DNA of 64,000 nt from an uncultured Muribaculaceae bacterium (GTDB lineage Bacteria > Bacteroidota > Bacteroidia > Bacteroidales > Muribaculaceae): positions 64,638-128,637 of the forward strand of contig CAJUJB010000001.1 in the NCBI GenBank assembly GCA_910586595.1, given 5' to 3'. The notes under the pieces were generated by a model that was not told where the DNA came from, searched no databases, and worked only from the letters and a program-made list of their open reading frames with translations. This document shows, piece by piece, positions 45,488 to 54,903 of this stretch (its first letter is position 1; every line of letters starts with the position of its first letter). Position numbers and translations under genes: made by a program.

Positions 45488-45709
45488 TTACTTTTCTACA
45501 AGCGCGCTGCGCACGGCGTCGGCCCGCTCTGCATCGGAGTCATACTCAGAAGCAAGAATATCCGGAAAAAAGAAGATTTTCAATATCGCGAAGAAAATCA
45601 CGAGTTTTACTATGATCAAGGCCCACAGACTGCGTCCGACGGTCATATTGCGGAATCCGTCGACATACATAGCCAGCGCCCGGCTCCAGAAATTTTGCGG
45701 TACAGCCAT
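45488..45709 (-). CDS. DUF4492 small membrane protein, candidate cytochrome bd small subunit
   Basis: 73 residues with one predicted membrane helix at about 28-48 (LWALIIVKLVIFFAILKIFFF). An amphipathic N-terminus (FWSRALAMYVDGFRNM) precedes it and an acidic, soluble C-terminus (ASEYDSDAERADAVRS) follows. It matches DUF4492, which in Bacteroidota commonly lies directly upstream of cydA. Size, topology and position resemble CydX, the small stabilising subunit of E. coli cytochrome bd, though the sequence is unrelated. It lies 10 bp after yitT and 32 bp before cydA. Confidence 0.82.
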   Translation of the reverse strand: MAVPQNFWSRALAMYVDGFRNMTVGRSLWALIIVKLVIFFAILKIFFFPDILASEYDSDAERADAVRSALVEK

Positions 45710-45719
45710 AGGCGATCAA

Positions 45720-46673
45720 CTAAATTTTGGGAGGGATATTTGGAGTTATATGTTGAGGAGGTTCCTCCCGGGTCTTATGGATGAGCGAATGATCTGGCGC
45801 CTTCATCTTGACCTTTAGCTCGTCGAAGCCTTTTCCATAGACTCCGTTGACATTACATTGGGTGGTGAAGGCCTCTGGGTCTATAGATTTGATTATACGC
45901 GATATGTTCACCGACTCTATCTTGCGGCACATCACAAGCAATACCTTCACCTCACGCTTCGAGTACCATCCCATACCGGTGAGCACAGTACAACCGCGCT
46001 TGGCCTCGTTGTTGATGGCGGTGGCTATTTCCTGCCACTTGGTTGAGAAGATTGTGAACTGCACCGCCTGGCGGTTGGTGTTGATCACCATATCGGCCAC
46101 ATACGAAGCGAGGATGAGCACCACAAAACCGTAGATGACCTTATCTATCTGGTGGAAGAGGAAATACGATGAGGAGATGATAATATAGTCGGTATACAAC
46201 ATCATGCGGCCTATGCTCACGTTGGTGTATTTCGAGACCATGGCCGCCACAATATCCGTGCCGCCGCTTGAGCCATTGTGGGTGAAGGCTATGCCCACGC
46301 CCATACCGGCGCACGCACCACCGATAACCACATTCATGAATGGCTCATGGGTAAACCCGTCGGCAAACAGGGGTTGAAAAATGCCTATAAAAACCGAGAT
46401 CATGGTGGCCCCGTAGATTGTGCCGATCACAAACCTCTTACCCACAACCTTATATGCTATAGCAAGCAGAATAAGATTAAGTGCATACTGCGAGATGGCT
46501 ACGGGAATACCTGTTGTAAGATAGATGATTGTGCCTATACCGGCCAGACCGCCTATGACCACCTTCTCAGGGAGGATAAAACCGCAGAAACCAAGGGCAT
46601 AGAGGGCCATGCCGAAGGTTATGAAAAAATAGTCGCGCGCGGTGCGCATGATATGTGTTCTGTTTATCGCCAT
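45720..46673 (-). CDS. YitT family membrane protein
   Basis: 317 residues from the ATG at 46673. About five or six membrane helices fill the first 190 residues (FFITFGMALYALGFCGFILPE, NGSSGGTDIVAAMVSKYTNVS). A C-terminal DUF2179 domain follows (GCTVLTGMGWYSKREVKVLLV, RIIKSIDPEAFTTQCNVNGVYGKGF). The function is not established. It seems to head the run yitT-DUF4492-cydA-cydB-yigZ-HAD, all with gaps of 32 bp or less. A minus-strand TAAATTTG at 46698-46705 is the probable -7 element. Confidence 0.9.
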   Translation of the reverse strand: MAINRTHIMRTARDYFFITFGMALYALGFCGFILPEKVVIGGLAGIGTIIYLTTGIPVAISQYALNLILLAIAYKVVGKRFVIGTIYGATMISVFIGIFQPLFADGFTHEPFMNVVIGGACAGMGVGIAFTHNGSSGGTDIVAAMVSKYTNVSIGRMMLYTDYIIISSSYFLFHQIDKVIYGFVVLILASYVADMVINTNRQAVQFTIFSTKWQEIATAINNEAKRGCTVLTGMGWYSKREVKVLLVMCRKIESVNISRIIKSIDPEAFTTQCNVNGVYGKGFDELKVKMKAPDHSLIHKTREEPPQHITPNIPPKI

Positions 46674-46697
46674 AATATTGCCGTTGCATTGGCCCGA

Positions 46698-46705
46698 CAA
46701 ATTTA
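46698..46705 (-). promoter_or_regulatory. Putative -7 element of the yitT-cyd run
   Basis: Minus-strand TAAATTTG matching TAnnTTTG, 25 bp from the yitT ATG. No -33 match. Confidence 0.4.
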
Positions 46706-46780
46706 CATAAAATATCGCGACTTTTAAGGCTTCAGTTGATTTTCCTGCTCAAAAAATTGTTTTTAATGTATGCGCAATTA

Positions 46781-46813
46781 TTTGGTTGCGCGCCTTACTT
46801 ATTCGTAACTTTG
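46781..46813 (+). promoter_or_regulatory. Promoter of ysxC
   Basis: TTTG (46781-46784), 21-bp spacer, TAACTTTG (46806-46813), 23 bp before the ATG. It is divergent from the yitT promoter. Confidence 0.7.
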
Positions 46814-46836
46814 CAAAAATACAAACTACATAAGAC

Positions 46837-47439
46837 ATGTTAATCAACACCGCCCGCTTTGTAATAAGCAATTCCGACTACCGCAAATGTCCGACCGACG
46901 CCAGGCATGAATACGCCTTCATCGGGCGCTCCAACGTTGGCAAGTCATCGCTCATAAATATGCTCACCGGCCAGAAAAGCCTCGCCATGACCTCTTCCAC
47001 TCCCGGAAAGACCATGCTCATCAATCACTTTCTGGTAAATGACAGCTGGTATATAGTCGACCTTCCCGGATATGGCTACGCGCGCCGCAGCAAGGCCGAC
47101 CGCGACCGCCTTGAAGGCATTATCAAGAGCTATATCCTGGGGCGCCCCCAGATGACCAATCTTTTCGTACTCATCGACAGCCGCCACAAGCCGCAGAAAA
47201 TCGACCTTGAGTTTATGGAATGGCTCGGAGAGAACGGTGTACCTTTCAGCATCGTCTTCACCAAGATGGACAAGCAGTCGGCCACGGCCGGAGAGAAACA
47301 GACGGCAGAATACCTCACCACCCTGCTTGAGACCTGGGAGGAACTGCCCCCTGTATTCCGTACATCGAGCGAGAAGGGCCTCGGCCGCGAAGCTCTACTC
47401 AACTATATAGAGGAGATGAATAAACTTCCGCTTGAATAG
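46837..47439 (+). CDS. ysxC: Ribosome biogenesis GTPase YsxC/EngB
   Basis: 200-residue EngB-type GTPase needed for 50S subunit assembly. G1 is GRSNVGKSSL, the switch-I threonine lies in SSTPGKT, G3 is DLPGYG, G4 TKMD, and G5 is near SSEKG. Length and N-terminus are standard. It is a single gene followed by a perfect bidirectional terminator. Confidence 0.96.
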   Translation: MLINTARFVISNSDYRKCPTDARHEYAFIGRSNVGKSSLINMLTGQKSLAMTSSTPGKTMLINHFLVNDSWYIVDLPGYGYARRSKADRDRLEGIIKSYILGRPQMTNLFVLIDSRHKPQKIDLEFMEWLGENGVPFSIVFTKMDKQSATAGEKQTAEYLTTLLETWEELPPVFRTSSEKGLGREALLNYIEEMNKLPLE

Positions 47440-47460
47440 GACAATCAAAAAAAATAAAAA

Positions 47461-47510
47461 CAGATGCCCGGCACTCAGATTCGCGAGTGCCGGGCATCTG
47501 TTTTATTATC
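47461..47510. terminator. Bidirectional terminator between ysxC and the M16 peptidase gene
   Basis: Sixteen-base perfect stem, CAGATGCCCGGCACTC (47461-47476) and its complement at 47485-47500, with an 8-base loop. It has a T-rich run on the plus side and an A-rich run (T on the minus strand) before it. Confidence 0.95.
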
Positions 47511-47524
47511 TTAGCTTGCCGCTG

Positions 47525-50368
47525 TTATTCGGCAGCTTCGGGATCGAGAACAACCACACGGTAGTTGTTCTGGTCAAGTATAGCTTTCATGAAGGCTTCA
47601 ACCTTATCGGGAGTAACACCTGAGATAACTTCAGATTCGGTGGGGAAGGTCTTCACGCCGTTGATCATGGTTGCAGTCATTGAGCCAGACCATTCTTCGT
47701 TCTTCTCAAGATTCTCCGCAGCCTGTTTCTGGAGGAACTCGAGAGCCGGCTTAACTTCGGCTTCGGTGACTTCGGCAGCCACTGAATTGACGATGTTCTT
47801 GATTTCGGCAAGAGCCTCTTCCTTCATCTCAGGCTTCATGGGGAAGCCGATCTGGAAGGTGGTGTTGTTGGTATTGGTACGGCTCATCATACCGTATGCA
47901 CCGATAGAATAGGTGGCACCCATTTCCTCACGGATCTTGTCAAGAAGACGCTTGCTCATTACCTGGGCGGCAACTTCGGTGAGCACCTTGTTTTCGGAAT
48001 TATAAGGCATCTGGCCGGTGATGGCGATCAAAATCCAGCTCTGGGGAATCTCCATCTTGGCAGTAAAGTTCGAAACCTCGCTTCCGGCAGCCATCTCGAA
48101 TGCCTTGTTGTTGGTAAACTTGGTTGTGGCAGTCTTGGTGTCGGCGGGGAGTGTAGCGATATACTGCTCCATCAGGGGCACGAAAGTCTCGGGGTTGATG
48201 TCGCCGACAAATACGAAGGTGTAGTCGGCAGCATTGGCAGTCATATTCTTCACAGTGGCGTTGATCGTGGCAAGATCAGCGTTCTTGATGTCGTCAAGAG
48301 TAAGAGCCTGACGGATGGGGCTGCTGAAGAGCACGCTCATGAAGTCTTTCTGGAAGATATACTGGGGATTGGTCTCCTGATTAGCGAAAATACCAGCGAT
48401 GGCATCGCGCTTGGCGGCAAATTCATTCTCCTTGATGTTGAAACCAGTGAAGAAGGCATAGATGAATTCCATTGCCGTGGGGAGGTCTTTCACTGTAGAT
48501 GTACCTTCGATGTTACGTGTATAGGCGTCGGCAGAGAACTCGAGACCGAGCTGTTTGCCCTGGAGATACTTGAGAATGTCGGAATTGGAGTAATCGTAAT
48601 ACGACTCAACAGTCATAGCCACGGGGAGGAACTTGTAAGAGGCAGCCTTTGCAGGATCAAGCTCAGCAAGGCCGTTACCCTTGGCGATGGCGCCGAAGAT
48701 GATCTGGTTGGGTTTGTAGGTAGTCGGTTTTACGAGAACCTTCACACCGTTGCTGAGGGTATATACTGTGGCATCCCAAGTGTCGTCGTGCGATGTAGCC
48801 ACAACCTTACCGGCTGCGGGCAGCGCGGGAATGAGGGGATCGGTACGCATCTCATCTTTGTAAGGCTCGATGGTTTCCTCCTCAACACTTTCAATGGCTG
48901 TAGCAAAGTCTTCCTCGGTAGGAATGGGGAAATTGGGGGCATCAGGGAGAATGGCGAGGAGCACGCGGTTGTCGTCGGTGATCATCTGGGGAAGAATGCT
49001 GTTGATGGCTTCGAGAGGAAGACCTTCTGCCATCTGCTCGTAGAGAGCTTTTTCAGTCTCGATGCCGGGGGCAGGGATATTCTCAGTGAAGAGGGCTGCA
49101 TACTCGCGCGAGAAGCTTTCGTTCTGGCGGTGGTTGCGTTCCTCATACTGCTTGTCGAGCTGCGAGAGGAATTCGGCCTTGGCGCGCTCGTACTCACCTA
49201 CGGTGAATCCGCCGCGTGAAGCGCGGAGAAGCTCGCGGTAAGCCTGCGAGAGGGCAGGTACGACGTCGGTGTCTTTGGCTGATACGCTCAGGTCGAGCAT
49301 ACCCATGGTCGATGCGATGAAGAAGTCGCCGATGCGTACATAAGCGCGTGAGTATTCGGTCTCAGGGTTGTTGGCGAGCTCAGCCAGACGGGCGTTGAGC
49401 ATGCTCTGGATCATATAGGTCATATATGATACAGGGTAGTACATCTGAGTGTTGCGGTACTCGCGGGGGAGGTAAAGTGCGTCGCTCTTGAACATGAGGT
49501 CGACGTCAGGTGCGCTTACTTCCTTATCCTTGCCGATGGCGTAGATGGTTCCGGGTGTTTCCTCCACGGGGAAGTAAACACGCTCGGCAGCATTGTCGGG
49601 CATGGGGATGGGCGAGAAAATCTCCTTGATCTTAGCCTCGATGTAAGCGGGATCGATGTCACCTACAACAATGATTGCCTGCTGATCGGGGCGATACCAT
49701 TTGTGATAATAATCGATAAGAGCCTGCGGGGGGAAATTGTCGACAACTTCCATGGTTCCGATAGGCATACGTTCGCCGTAACGGTTGTCAGGATAAATTG
49801 TGGGAAGGAGAGACTCGAGCACACGGTAGCTGCCAACGTTGCGCGAGCGCCATTCTTCGTGGATCACACCACGCTCAGCATCAATTTCCTTGGGGTCGAG
49901 AGTAAGGTCGCACGACCAGTCGTGAAGGATGAGAAGGCAGGAGTCCTGCACACTTGTGCGGGCTACAGGCACATTGGAGATGTTATAAACAGTCTCATCA
50001 ACTGCGGTGTAGGCATTGAGGTTTTCGCCGAATTTAACACCGATTGATTCAAGCCAGTTGATGATGCCTTTCTCGGGGAAATTTTTCGTGCCGTTGAAGC
50101 ACATGTGCTCAAGGAAGTGTGCCAGACCGCGCTGGTGGTCTTCCTCAAGGATAGAACCGACTTTCTGTGCGATGTAGAAGTCAGCCTGCCCCTTGGGCAT
50201 CTCATTGTGACGTATATAATAGGTAAGGCCGTTGTCAAGCACACCTGTCACCAGGGCCGGATCGGCGGGCACTGGAGGAAGCTGGTCGGGAGATTGGGCC
50301 CAGAGGCTTCCTACTGCGGTCACTGCCATTACAATGGCTGCGAAGCCGCGTAAAATCAGTTTTTTCAT
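47525..50368 (-). CDS. M16 family metallopeptidase, two-domain secreted form
   Basis: 947 residues, signal peptide to about residue 24 (SLWAQSPD). The active half carries the inverted zinc motif HFLEH (His84, Glu87, His88), with the third ligand expected in the ERGVIHEEWR region near residue 160. The second half (from about 510) has the same fold without the zinc motif, as in pitrilysin-like peptidases. It probably degrades peptides in the periplasm or at the surface. A single gene with a minus-strand TATCTTTG -7 candidate at 50414-50421. Confidence 0.93.
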   Translation of the reverse strand: MKKLILRGFAAIVMAVTAVGSLWAQSPDQLPPVPADPALVTGVLDNGLTYYIRHNEMPKGQADFYIAQKVGSILEEDHQRGLAHFLEHMCFNGTKNFPEKGIINWLESIGVKFGENLNAYTAVDETVYNISNVPVARTSVQDSCLLILHDWSCDLTLDPKEIDAERGVIHEEWRSRNVGSYRVLESLLPTIYPDNRYGERMPIGTMEVVDNFPPQALIDYYHKWYRPDQQAIIVVGDIDPAYIEAKIKEIFSPIPMPDNAAERVYFPVEETPGTIYAIGKDKEVSAPDVDLMFKSDALYLPREYRNTQMYYPVSYMTYMIQSMLNARLAELANNPETEYSRAYVRIGDFFIASTMGMLDLSVSAKDTDVVPALSQAYRELLRASRGGFTVGEYERAKAEFLSQLDKQYEERNHRQNESFSREYAALFTENIPAPGIETEKALYEQMAEGLPLEAINSILPQMITDDNRVLLAILPDAPNFPIPTEEDFATAIESVEEETIEPYKDEMRTDPLIPALPAAGKVVATSHDDTWDATVYTLSNGVKVLVKPTTYKPNQIIFGAIAKGNGLAELDPAKAASYKFLPVAMTVESYYDYSNSDILKYLQGKQLGLEFSADAYTRNIEGTSTVKDLPTAMEFIYAFFTGFNIKENEFAAKRDAIAGIFANQETNPQYIFQKDFMSVLFSSPIRQALTLDDIKNADLATINATVKNMTANAADYTFVFVGDINPETFVPLMEQYIATLPADTKTATTKFTNNKAFEMAAGSEVSNFTAKMEIPQSWILIAITGQMPYNSENKVLTEVAAQVMSKRLLDKIREEMGATYSIGAYGMMSRTNTNNTTFQIGFPMKPEMKEEALAEIKNIVNSVAAEVTEAEVKPALEFLQKQAAENLEKNEEWSGSMTATMINGVKTFPTESEVISGVTPDKVEAFMKAILDQNNYRVVVLDPEAAE

Positions 50369-50413
50369 ACTCTGATATATGGTTGATAATTTTTATTCTC
50401 TGGAATTTAGACG

Positions 50414-50421
50414 CAAAGATA
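50414..50421 (-). promoter_or_regulatory. Putative -7 element of the M16 peptidase gene
   Basis: Minus-strand TATCTTTG, about 45 bp upstream of the ATG. No convincing -33. Confidence 0.4.
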
Positions 50422-50529
50422 AGAAAATACTTACACATCTTTTGTTAAATAATGTTTACCACCACGCTATACAGACTAAATCACAGCATGTTCCGTTATT
50501 TTAGGGAACCCTAATCCTTCACGACTTCA

Positions 50530-52941
50530 ATGAAAAGACCTTCATTCCTGTTATTGCTTGCCTTGGCCGGAGCCGCCATGGTAACCCCACTACACGCAGC
50601 CACCGTCACTCCCGACCAGGCCTTGGCGCGTGCATTGGCAGCCTCACCGCGTAAGGCTCCCGGCGCAGTCTCTCCCGATTACCGCCTCACATTCTCCCAA
50701 GGAAATGACATATATGTATTCACCGATGCAAGCACCGGTGGATTCCTCGCCGTACCAGGCGACGATATAGCCCCGGCCATACTCGGATACGCCGATTCGG
50801 GCATATTCTCAGCCGACTCCATTCCCCCTGCAATGCAATGGTGGCTAAGCGAATATTCCCGCCAGATTGAAGCGGCCGAAGCTGCCGGCCTCACCCCTGC
50901 AAGAATCACCCGCCCCGAGCGCAAGCCCATCGCGCCCCTATTATCCTCTCTATGGGATCAGAACAGCCCATACAATGACCTTTGCCCTGTGATAAGCGGC
51001 TCCCGGTCGGTCACCGGATGTGCGGCCACAGCCATGGCTCAGGTTATGCGCTGGCATCAATGGCCCGAAAAAGGCCAGGGGTCTTATTCCTATTACTCCA
51101 ACGGCACTCTGCTGACACTCGATTTCTCAAAGATTACGTTCGACTGGGCCTCCATGCAGGACTACTACACCGCCTCGTCGTCCTCAGCCTCGCGCACTGC
51201 GGTAGCCGAACTGATGTATGCCTGCGGAGTGTCGATCAACATGCAGTACAGCCCGAACGCCAGCTGGGCAAGCGACTTCGATGTGCCGCAGGCCTTAACA
51301 AGCTATTTCGGATATGACGCGGGCGCCCATTATGTGATGCGCGACTTCTTCGGGCTCATAGAGTGGGAAGATTATATCTACAATCAGCTTACTGAATATG
51401 GCCCGGTGCAATACTCTGGCCAAGGCAGCGATGGCGGACACTCGTTTGTATGCGACGGCTACAGCTCCGACGGATTCTTCCACATCAACTGGGGCTGGGG
51501 AGGAATGAGCGACGGCTACTTCCTGCTTACAGCCCTCGACCCGGCTCAGCAAGGCATCGGAGGCTCGACTTCAGGCTATAATTATGCCCAGAGTGTAGTG
51601 GCCGACGTATGCAAGCCGCAGGAAGGATCTATCATGTATCCTAATATGCTTATGTATAGTTCTATCGGCGTATCTGAAAGTTCGGCATCTGCTGACAACC
51701 AGATTACAGTAACCGGCAGTACATATAATTTCTCCACAGGCAATCTCTCTGGCAAAATGGGTGTGAAATTCACAGCTGCTGACGGATCGGTTACTTACGC
51801 CAACGGCTCTGAAATAGATACACTTGAGCCTCTTGCAGGCATCGGAGGATATTACGCAATCATGCCATCCCTCTCCGCAGGCAACTATACGCTTACACCT
51901 GTGTTCATGCCATCTTATAGCGAGGAGTGGTTCGACGTGCCCGTTCGACTGTCGGAAGTACGCCAAATCGAGGTATCTGTCTCTGCCGATGGCAAGGCGA
52001 CCTTCACTTCTGGCCCGACTGCAAGCATCAAGGCGGAGAATCTCAGCCTCGGGTCTGACATCTACATGGGCGAACAGTTCCTCTTGTCAGCCACCTTGGT
52101 CAACACGAGCGAGGAAGAGTTCTATGGCACTGTGCAACCGGCCCTTTTCACCGATGCCGTGACCATCTACGCCCTCGGTGACACATATCCTGCCGACGTG
52201 CTGCCGGGCGAATCACAGCAGATCGATTATATCGGGGCGTTCGGCCAATTCTTCACAAGCTCTCCCAAAGAAGGCACATATCGCTTGGCCTTGATTGACG
52301 AAGAGCTCAACGTCCTCTCAAATATGATTGAGGTATACGTGCATGCCGCTCCGTCAAAAATATCTGTCTCCGTATCTGATTTTAAGGTTGCGGGCGACTC
52401 CGACAACACTGATCGAGAGGAAATAACCTTCGAAGGCACCATCTCATGCTCGCAAGGATATTTCGGCGGCCAGCTCCCCGTGTGGATTTTCCCTTACACC
52501 TCCGGCCAGATTTCCGGTTTGGCTTATGTAATGTCGGATCCGGTCTTTATCAGCGCAGGTCAATCGGCAGAATTCAAAGCCACAGGAACCTTCTCTGAAG
52601 GCATGCCTGGCGCAAATTACTTCGCTCTGGTATATTATGGTGAAGATGTTGTATCTGACTATGCCTTTTTCACCATCAAGGCAAACACTTCAGACATCGC
52701 TCCAGAGACTATCGGCATCCCTGACATCTATCCGACTCTTACCTCAGGCCCCGTATCGGTATCGGGAGAAGACGTAAGCCTGATAAGGGTGTTCAATACC
52801 GCCGGATCGGAAATTATTTCCACCGACGGAAGCTCATCCCAGATCAATCTCGCCCCTTACCCCTCGGGAGTATACATAATTGAAGTGACCTACGGGGAAG
52901 ATCGGCAGCAGAAACTCACAAGGCGCGTCATACGCCGCTGA
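50530..52941 (+). CDS. C10 family cysteine peptidase (streptopain-like), secreted
   Basis: 803 residues. Signal peptide to about residue 23 (PLHAATV), then a propeptide of roughly 110 residues with a Spi-like start (TPDQALARALAAS). The catalytic domain has Cys164 (TGCAATAMAQVMRW) and His304 (GGHSFVCDGY), followed by the FHINWGWGGMSDGYF signature of C10 peptidases such as SpeB. After about residue 360 come beta-rich modules of unknown role and a type-A-like tail (IRVFNTAGSEIISTDG...YPSGVYIIEV). Probably a zymogen activated outside the cell. Confidence 0.92.
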   Translation: MKRPSFLLLLALAGAAMVTPLHAATVTPDQALARALAASPRKAPGAVSPDYRLTFSQGNDIYVFTDASTGGFLAVPGDDIAPAILGYADSGIFSADSIPPAMQWWLSEYSRQIEAAEAAGLTPARITRPERKPIAPLLSSLWDQNSPYNDLCPVISGSRSVTGCAATAMAQVMRWHQWPEKGQGSYSYYSNGTLLTLDFSKITFDWASMQDYYTASSSSASRTAVAELMYACGVSINMQYSPNASWASDFDVPQALTSYFGYDAGAHYVMRDFFGLIEWEDYIYNQLTEYGPVQYSGQGSDGGHSFVCDGYSSDGFFHINWGWGGMSDGYFLLTALDPAQQGIGGSTSGYNYAQSVVADVCKPQEGSIMYPNMLMYSSIGVSESSASADNQITVTGSTYNFSTGNLSGKMGVKFTAADGSVTYANGSEIDTLEPLAGIGGYYAIMPSLSAGNYTLTPVFMPSYSEEWFDVPVRLSEVRQIEVSVSADGKATFTSGPTASIKAENLSLGSDIYMGEQFLLSATLVNTSEEEFYGTVQPALFTDAVTIYALGDTYPADVLPGESQQIDYIGAFGQFFTSSPKEGTYRLALIDEELNVLSNMIEVYVHAAPSKISVSVSDFKVAGDSDNTDREEITFEGTISCSQGYFGGQLPVWIFPYTSGQISGLAYVMSDPVFISAGQSAEFKATGTFSEGMPGANYFALVYYGEDVVSDYAFFTIKANTSDIAPETIGIPDIYPTLTSGPVSVSGEDVSLIRVFNTAGSEIISTDGSSSQINLAPYPSGVYIIEVTYGEDRQQKLTRRVIRR

Positions 52942-52954
52942 GACAGCTAAATTT

Positions 52955-52987
52955 AAAGCGCAGTTACTTCGGACTGCGCTTTTTTTG
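52955..52987 (+). terminator. Terminator after the C10 peptidase gene
   Basis: Ten-base stem AAAGCGCAGT (52955-52964) / ACTGCGCTTT (52973-52982), then T residues to 52986. It directly abuts the -7 element of mutL. Confidence 0.9.
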
Positions 52988-52988
52988 C

Positions 52989-52996
52989 TAATTTTG
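52989..52996 (+). promoter_or_regulatory. -7 element of mutL
   Basis: TAATTTTG only 5 bp before the mutL ATG at 53001. Transcription would begin at or next to the start codon, so the mRNA may be leaderless. The -33 region would fall in the preceding terminator. Confidence 0.55.
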
Positions 52997-53000
52997 CGAT

Positions 53001-54887
53001 ATGAACTGTGATGTAATAAGATTGTTGCCCGACTCGGTGGCCAACCAGATTGCCGCCGGAGAAGTAATCCAGCGCCCGGCGTCTGTCATCAAGGAACTTG
53101 TGGAAAATGCCGTCGATGCTGGAGCCACTTCAATTTCAATAATCCTCAAAGATGCCGGCCGCACACTCATTCAGGTGGTCGACAACGGTTGCGGCATGTC
53201 GCCGGCTGATGCGCGTATGGCCTTCGAGCGACACGCCACCAGCAAAATATCCGCGGCCGCCGACCTCTACAGCCTGCATACGATGGGCTTCCGTGGGGAG
53301 GCTTTGCCGTCGATTGCCGCTGTGGCGCAGATTGATCTGCGTACCATGCGCCACGATGATACGGTCGGCACACGACTTATGATCGCCGAGTCGAAATTTG
53401 AAGGTCAGGAGCCTGCGACCTGCGTGCCAGGCACCAATCTTATGGTGAAGAATCTCTTTTTCCACATGCCGGCGCGACGCAAGTTCCTGAAAAAAGACAG
53501 CGTGGAACTCGGGCACATCATGCGCGAATTCGAGCGGCTCGCCCTGGTCAACACCAATATTGACTTCACATTGATTCATAATGAGGTAACTCTGCACCAG
53601 TTCAGGCATGGTACGCTGAAACAGCGAATAGGCGCCCTCTTCGGAAAAAATGTCGAGAGCCAGATTGCGTCGGTATCCACAGAGACATCTCTCGTAAAAA
53701 TTGACGGCTTCATCGGCATGCCCCGTTTTGCAAAAAAACGCGGTGCGCAGCAGTTTCTCTTCGTAAACGGCCGAAATATGCGTCACCCGTTTTTTCACAA
53801 GGCCATACTTAAATGCTATGAGCAACTCATCTCTCCGGATGCCCAGCCATCATACTTTATCAACTTTGAAGTAGATCCGTCGACAATCGACGTAAATATC
53901 CATCCTCAGAAACACGAGATAAAATTTGAGCACGAGCAGGCAATCTGGCAGATACTTGAGGCTGCCGTGCGCGAGACCCTCGGCAAGACACAGGCTGCCG
54001 GGGCACTCGACTTCGACCGCGACGAAGCGCCCGACATTCCTTTGTTTGACCCGAAAGCCGAGGCGGCGACTCCTGACGATGGTTTCGATGAAAACTATAA
54101 TCCGTTCGCAGTAAGCAATCCAGCGCCCCAGAGCACGGGCACCACTACCTATAGGGCAGCCAAACCGCAGCGACCTGTGCATGACTGGCAGAAACTATAC
54201 GATAATTTCAGCCGTGAACGTGAAAATGCCTTTTCAACTCCGGTAGAAGAACCTGTTTCCACCCGGCCATCCGACGATCTTTTTGGCGAACTACCCGAGT
54301 CGGCCCCTACGCAAGCTCCCGAAGCATCGTGTTTCCAACTGCGCAACACTTATATTGTAAGCAGTTCGCACCGCGGAATAATGGTCATCGCCCAGCGTCG
54401 TGCCCATCTGCGTATTCTATATGAGCGCTTCCACGCCTTGCTTACCGACGGCAATATGCCATCTCAGGCTTTGATTTTCACCGAAGACTTCGAGGCCTCG
54501 CCGGCGCAATCGGCAATACTGGAGTCGAATCTTGATGTCTTCTCCAAGGTAGGCTTTCACTTGTCGCACAATGGAGACCTGAGATGGAGCATCACCGCGG
54601 TTCCGGCACCGCTGGAGGGAGTCAGCCCTACCGAAACTCTCCTTACCATGGCAGAAGAACTGTCGGATACCGGAGGGGAGCCAGCCGAAAACCTGAGAGG
54701 CCCCATGGCGCTTGCGTTGGCACGGAGCGCGGCCATTAAATCGGGGCAGCAACTATCTCAGGCGGAGATTGAAGGCCTGGTGGCCGACTTGTTCAGGTGC
54801 GCAGAGCCTTCGTTCACTCCCGACGGACTACCGGTAATGACCATAATCGACAACGACGAGCTCTCCAGGAGATTCAGTTCCTGCTAA
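53001..54887 (+). CDS. mutL: DNA mismatch repair protein MutL
   Basis: 628 residues. The GHKL ATPase domain carries motif I ELVENAVDAGAT, motif II DNGCGMS, HATSKI, and motif III GFRGEALPSIA. A disordered linker (about 340-440) joins it to the C-terminal dimerisation domain. Where endonuclease-type MutL proteins have DQHA(X)2E(X)4E, this reads AQRRAHLRILYE, so the Asp and the first Glu are missing. The late C-P motif is also changed (CAEPSFTPDGLPV). It may therefore lack the nicking activity. A probable leaderless start lies next to the C10 terminator. Confidence 0.96.
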   Translation: MNCDVIRLLPDSVANQIAAGEVIQRPASVIKELVENAVDAGATSISIILKDAGRTLIQVVDNGCGMSPADARMAFERHATSKISAAADLYSLHTMGFRGEALPSIAAVAQIDLRTMRHDDTVGTRLMIAESKFEGQEPATCVPGTNLMVKNLFFHMPARRKFLKKDSVELGHIMREFERLALVNTNIDFTLIHNEVTLHQFRHGTLKQRIGALFGKNVESQIASVSTETSLVKIDGFIGMPRFAKKRGAQQFLFVNGRNMRHPFFHKAILKCYEQLISPDAQPSYFINFEVDPSTIDVNIHPQKHEIKFEHEQAIWQILEAAVRETLGKTQAAGALDFDRDEAPDIPLFDPKAEAATPDDGFDENYNPFAVSNPAPQSTGTTTYRAAKPQRPVHDWQKLYDNFSRERENAFSTPVEEPVSTRPSDDLFGELPESAPTQAPEASCFQLRNTYIVSSSHRGIMVIAQRRAHLRILYERFHALLTDGNMPSQALIFTEDFEASPAQSAILESNLDVFSKVGFHLSHNGDLRWSITAVPAPLEGVSPTETLLTMAEELSDTGGEPAENLRGPMALALARSAAIKSGQQLSQAEIEGLVADLFRCAEPSFTPDGLPVMTIIDNDELSRRFSSC

Positions 54888-54903
54888 GCGCTTAACCTCA
54901 ATC

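Noticed and set aside
51571..51966. Minus-strand frame inside the C10 peptidase gene
   Set aside because: It is antisense to the beta-rich region of a clearly coding gene and has no recognisable domain.
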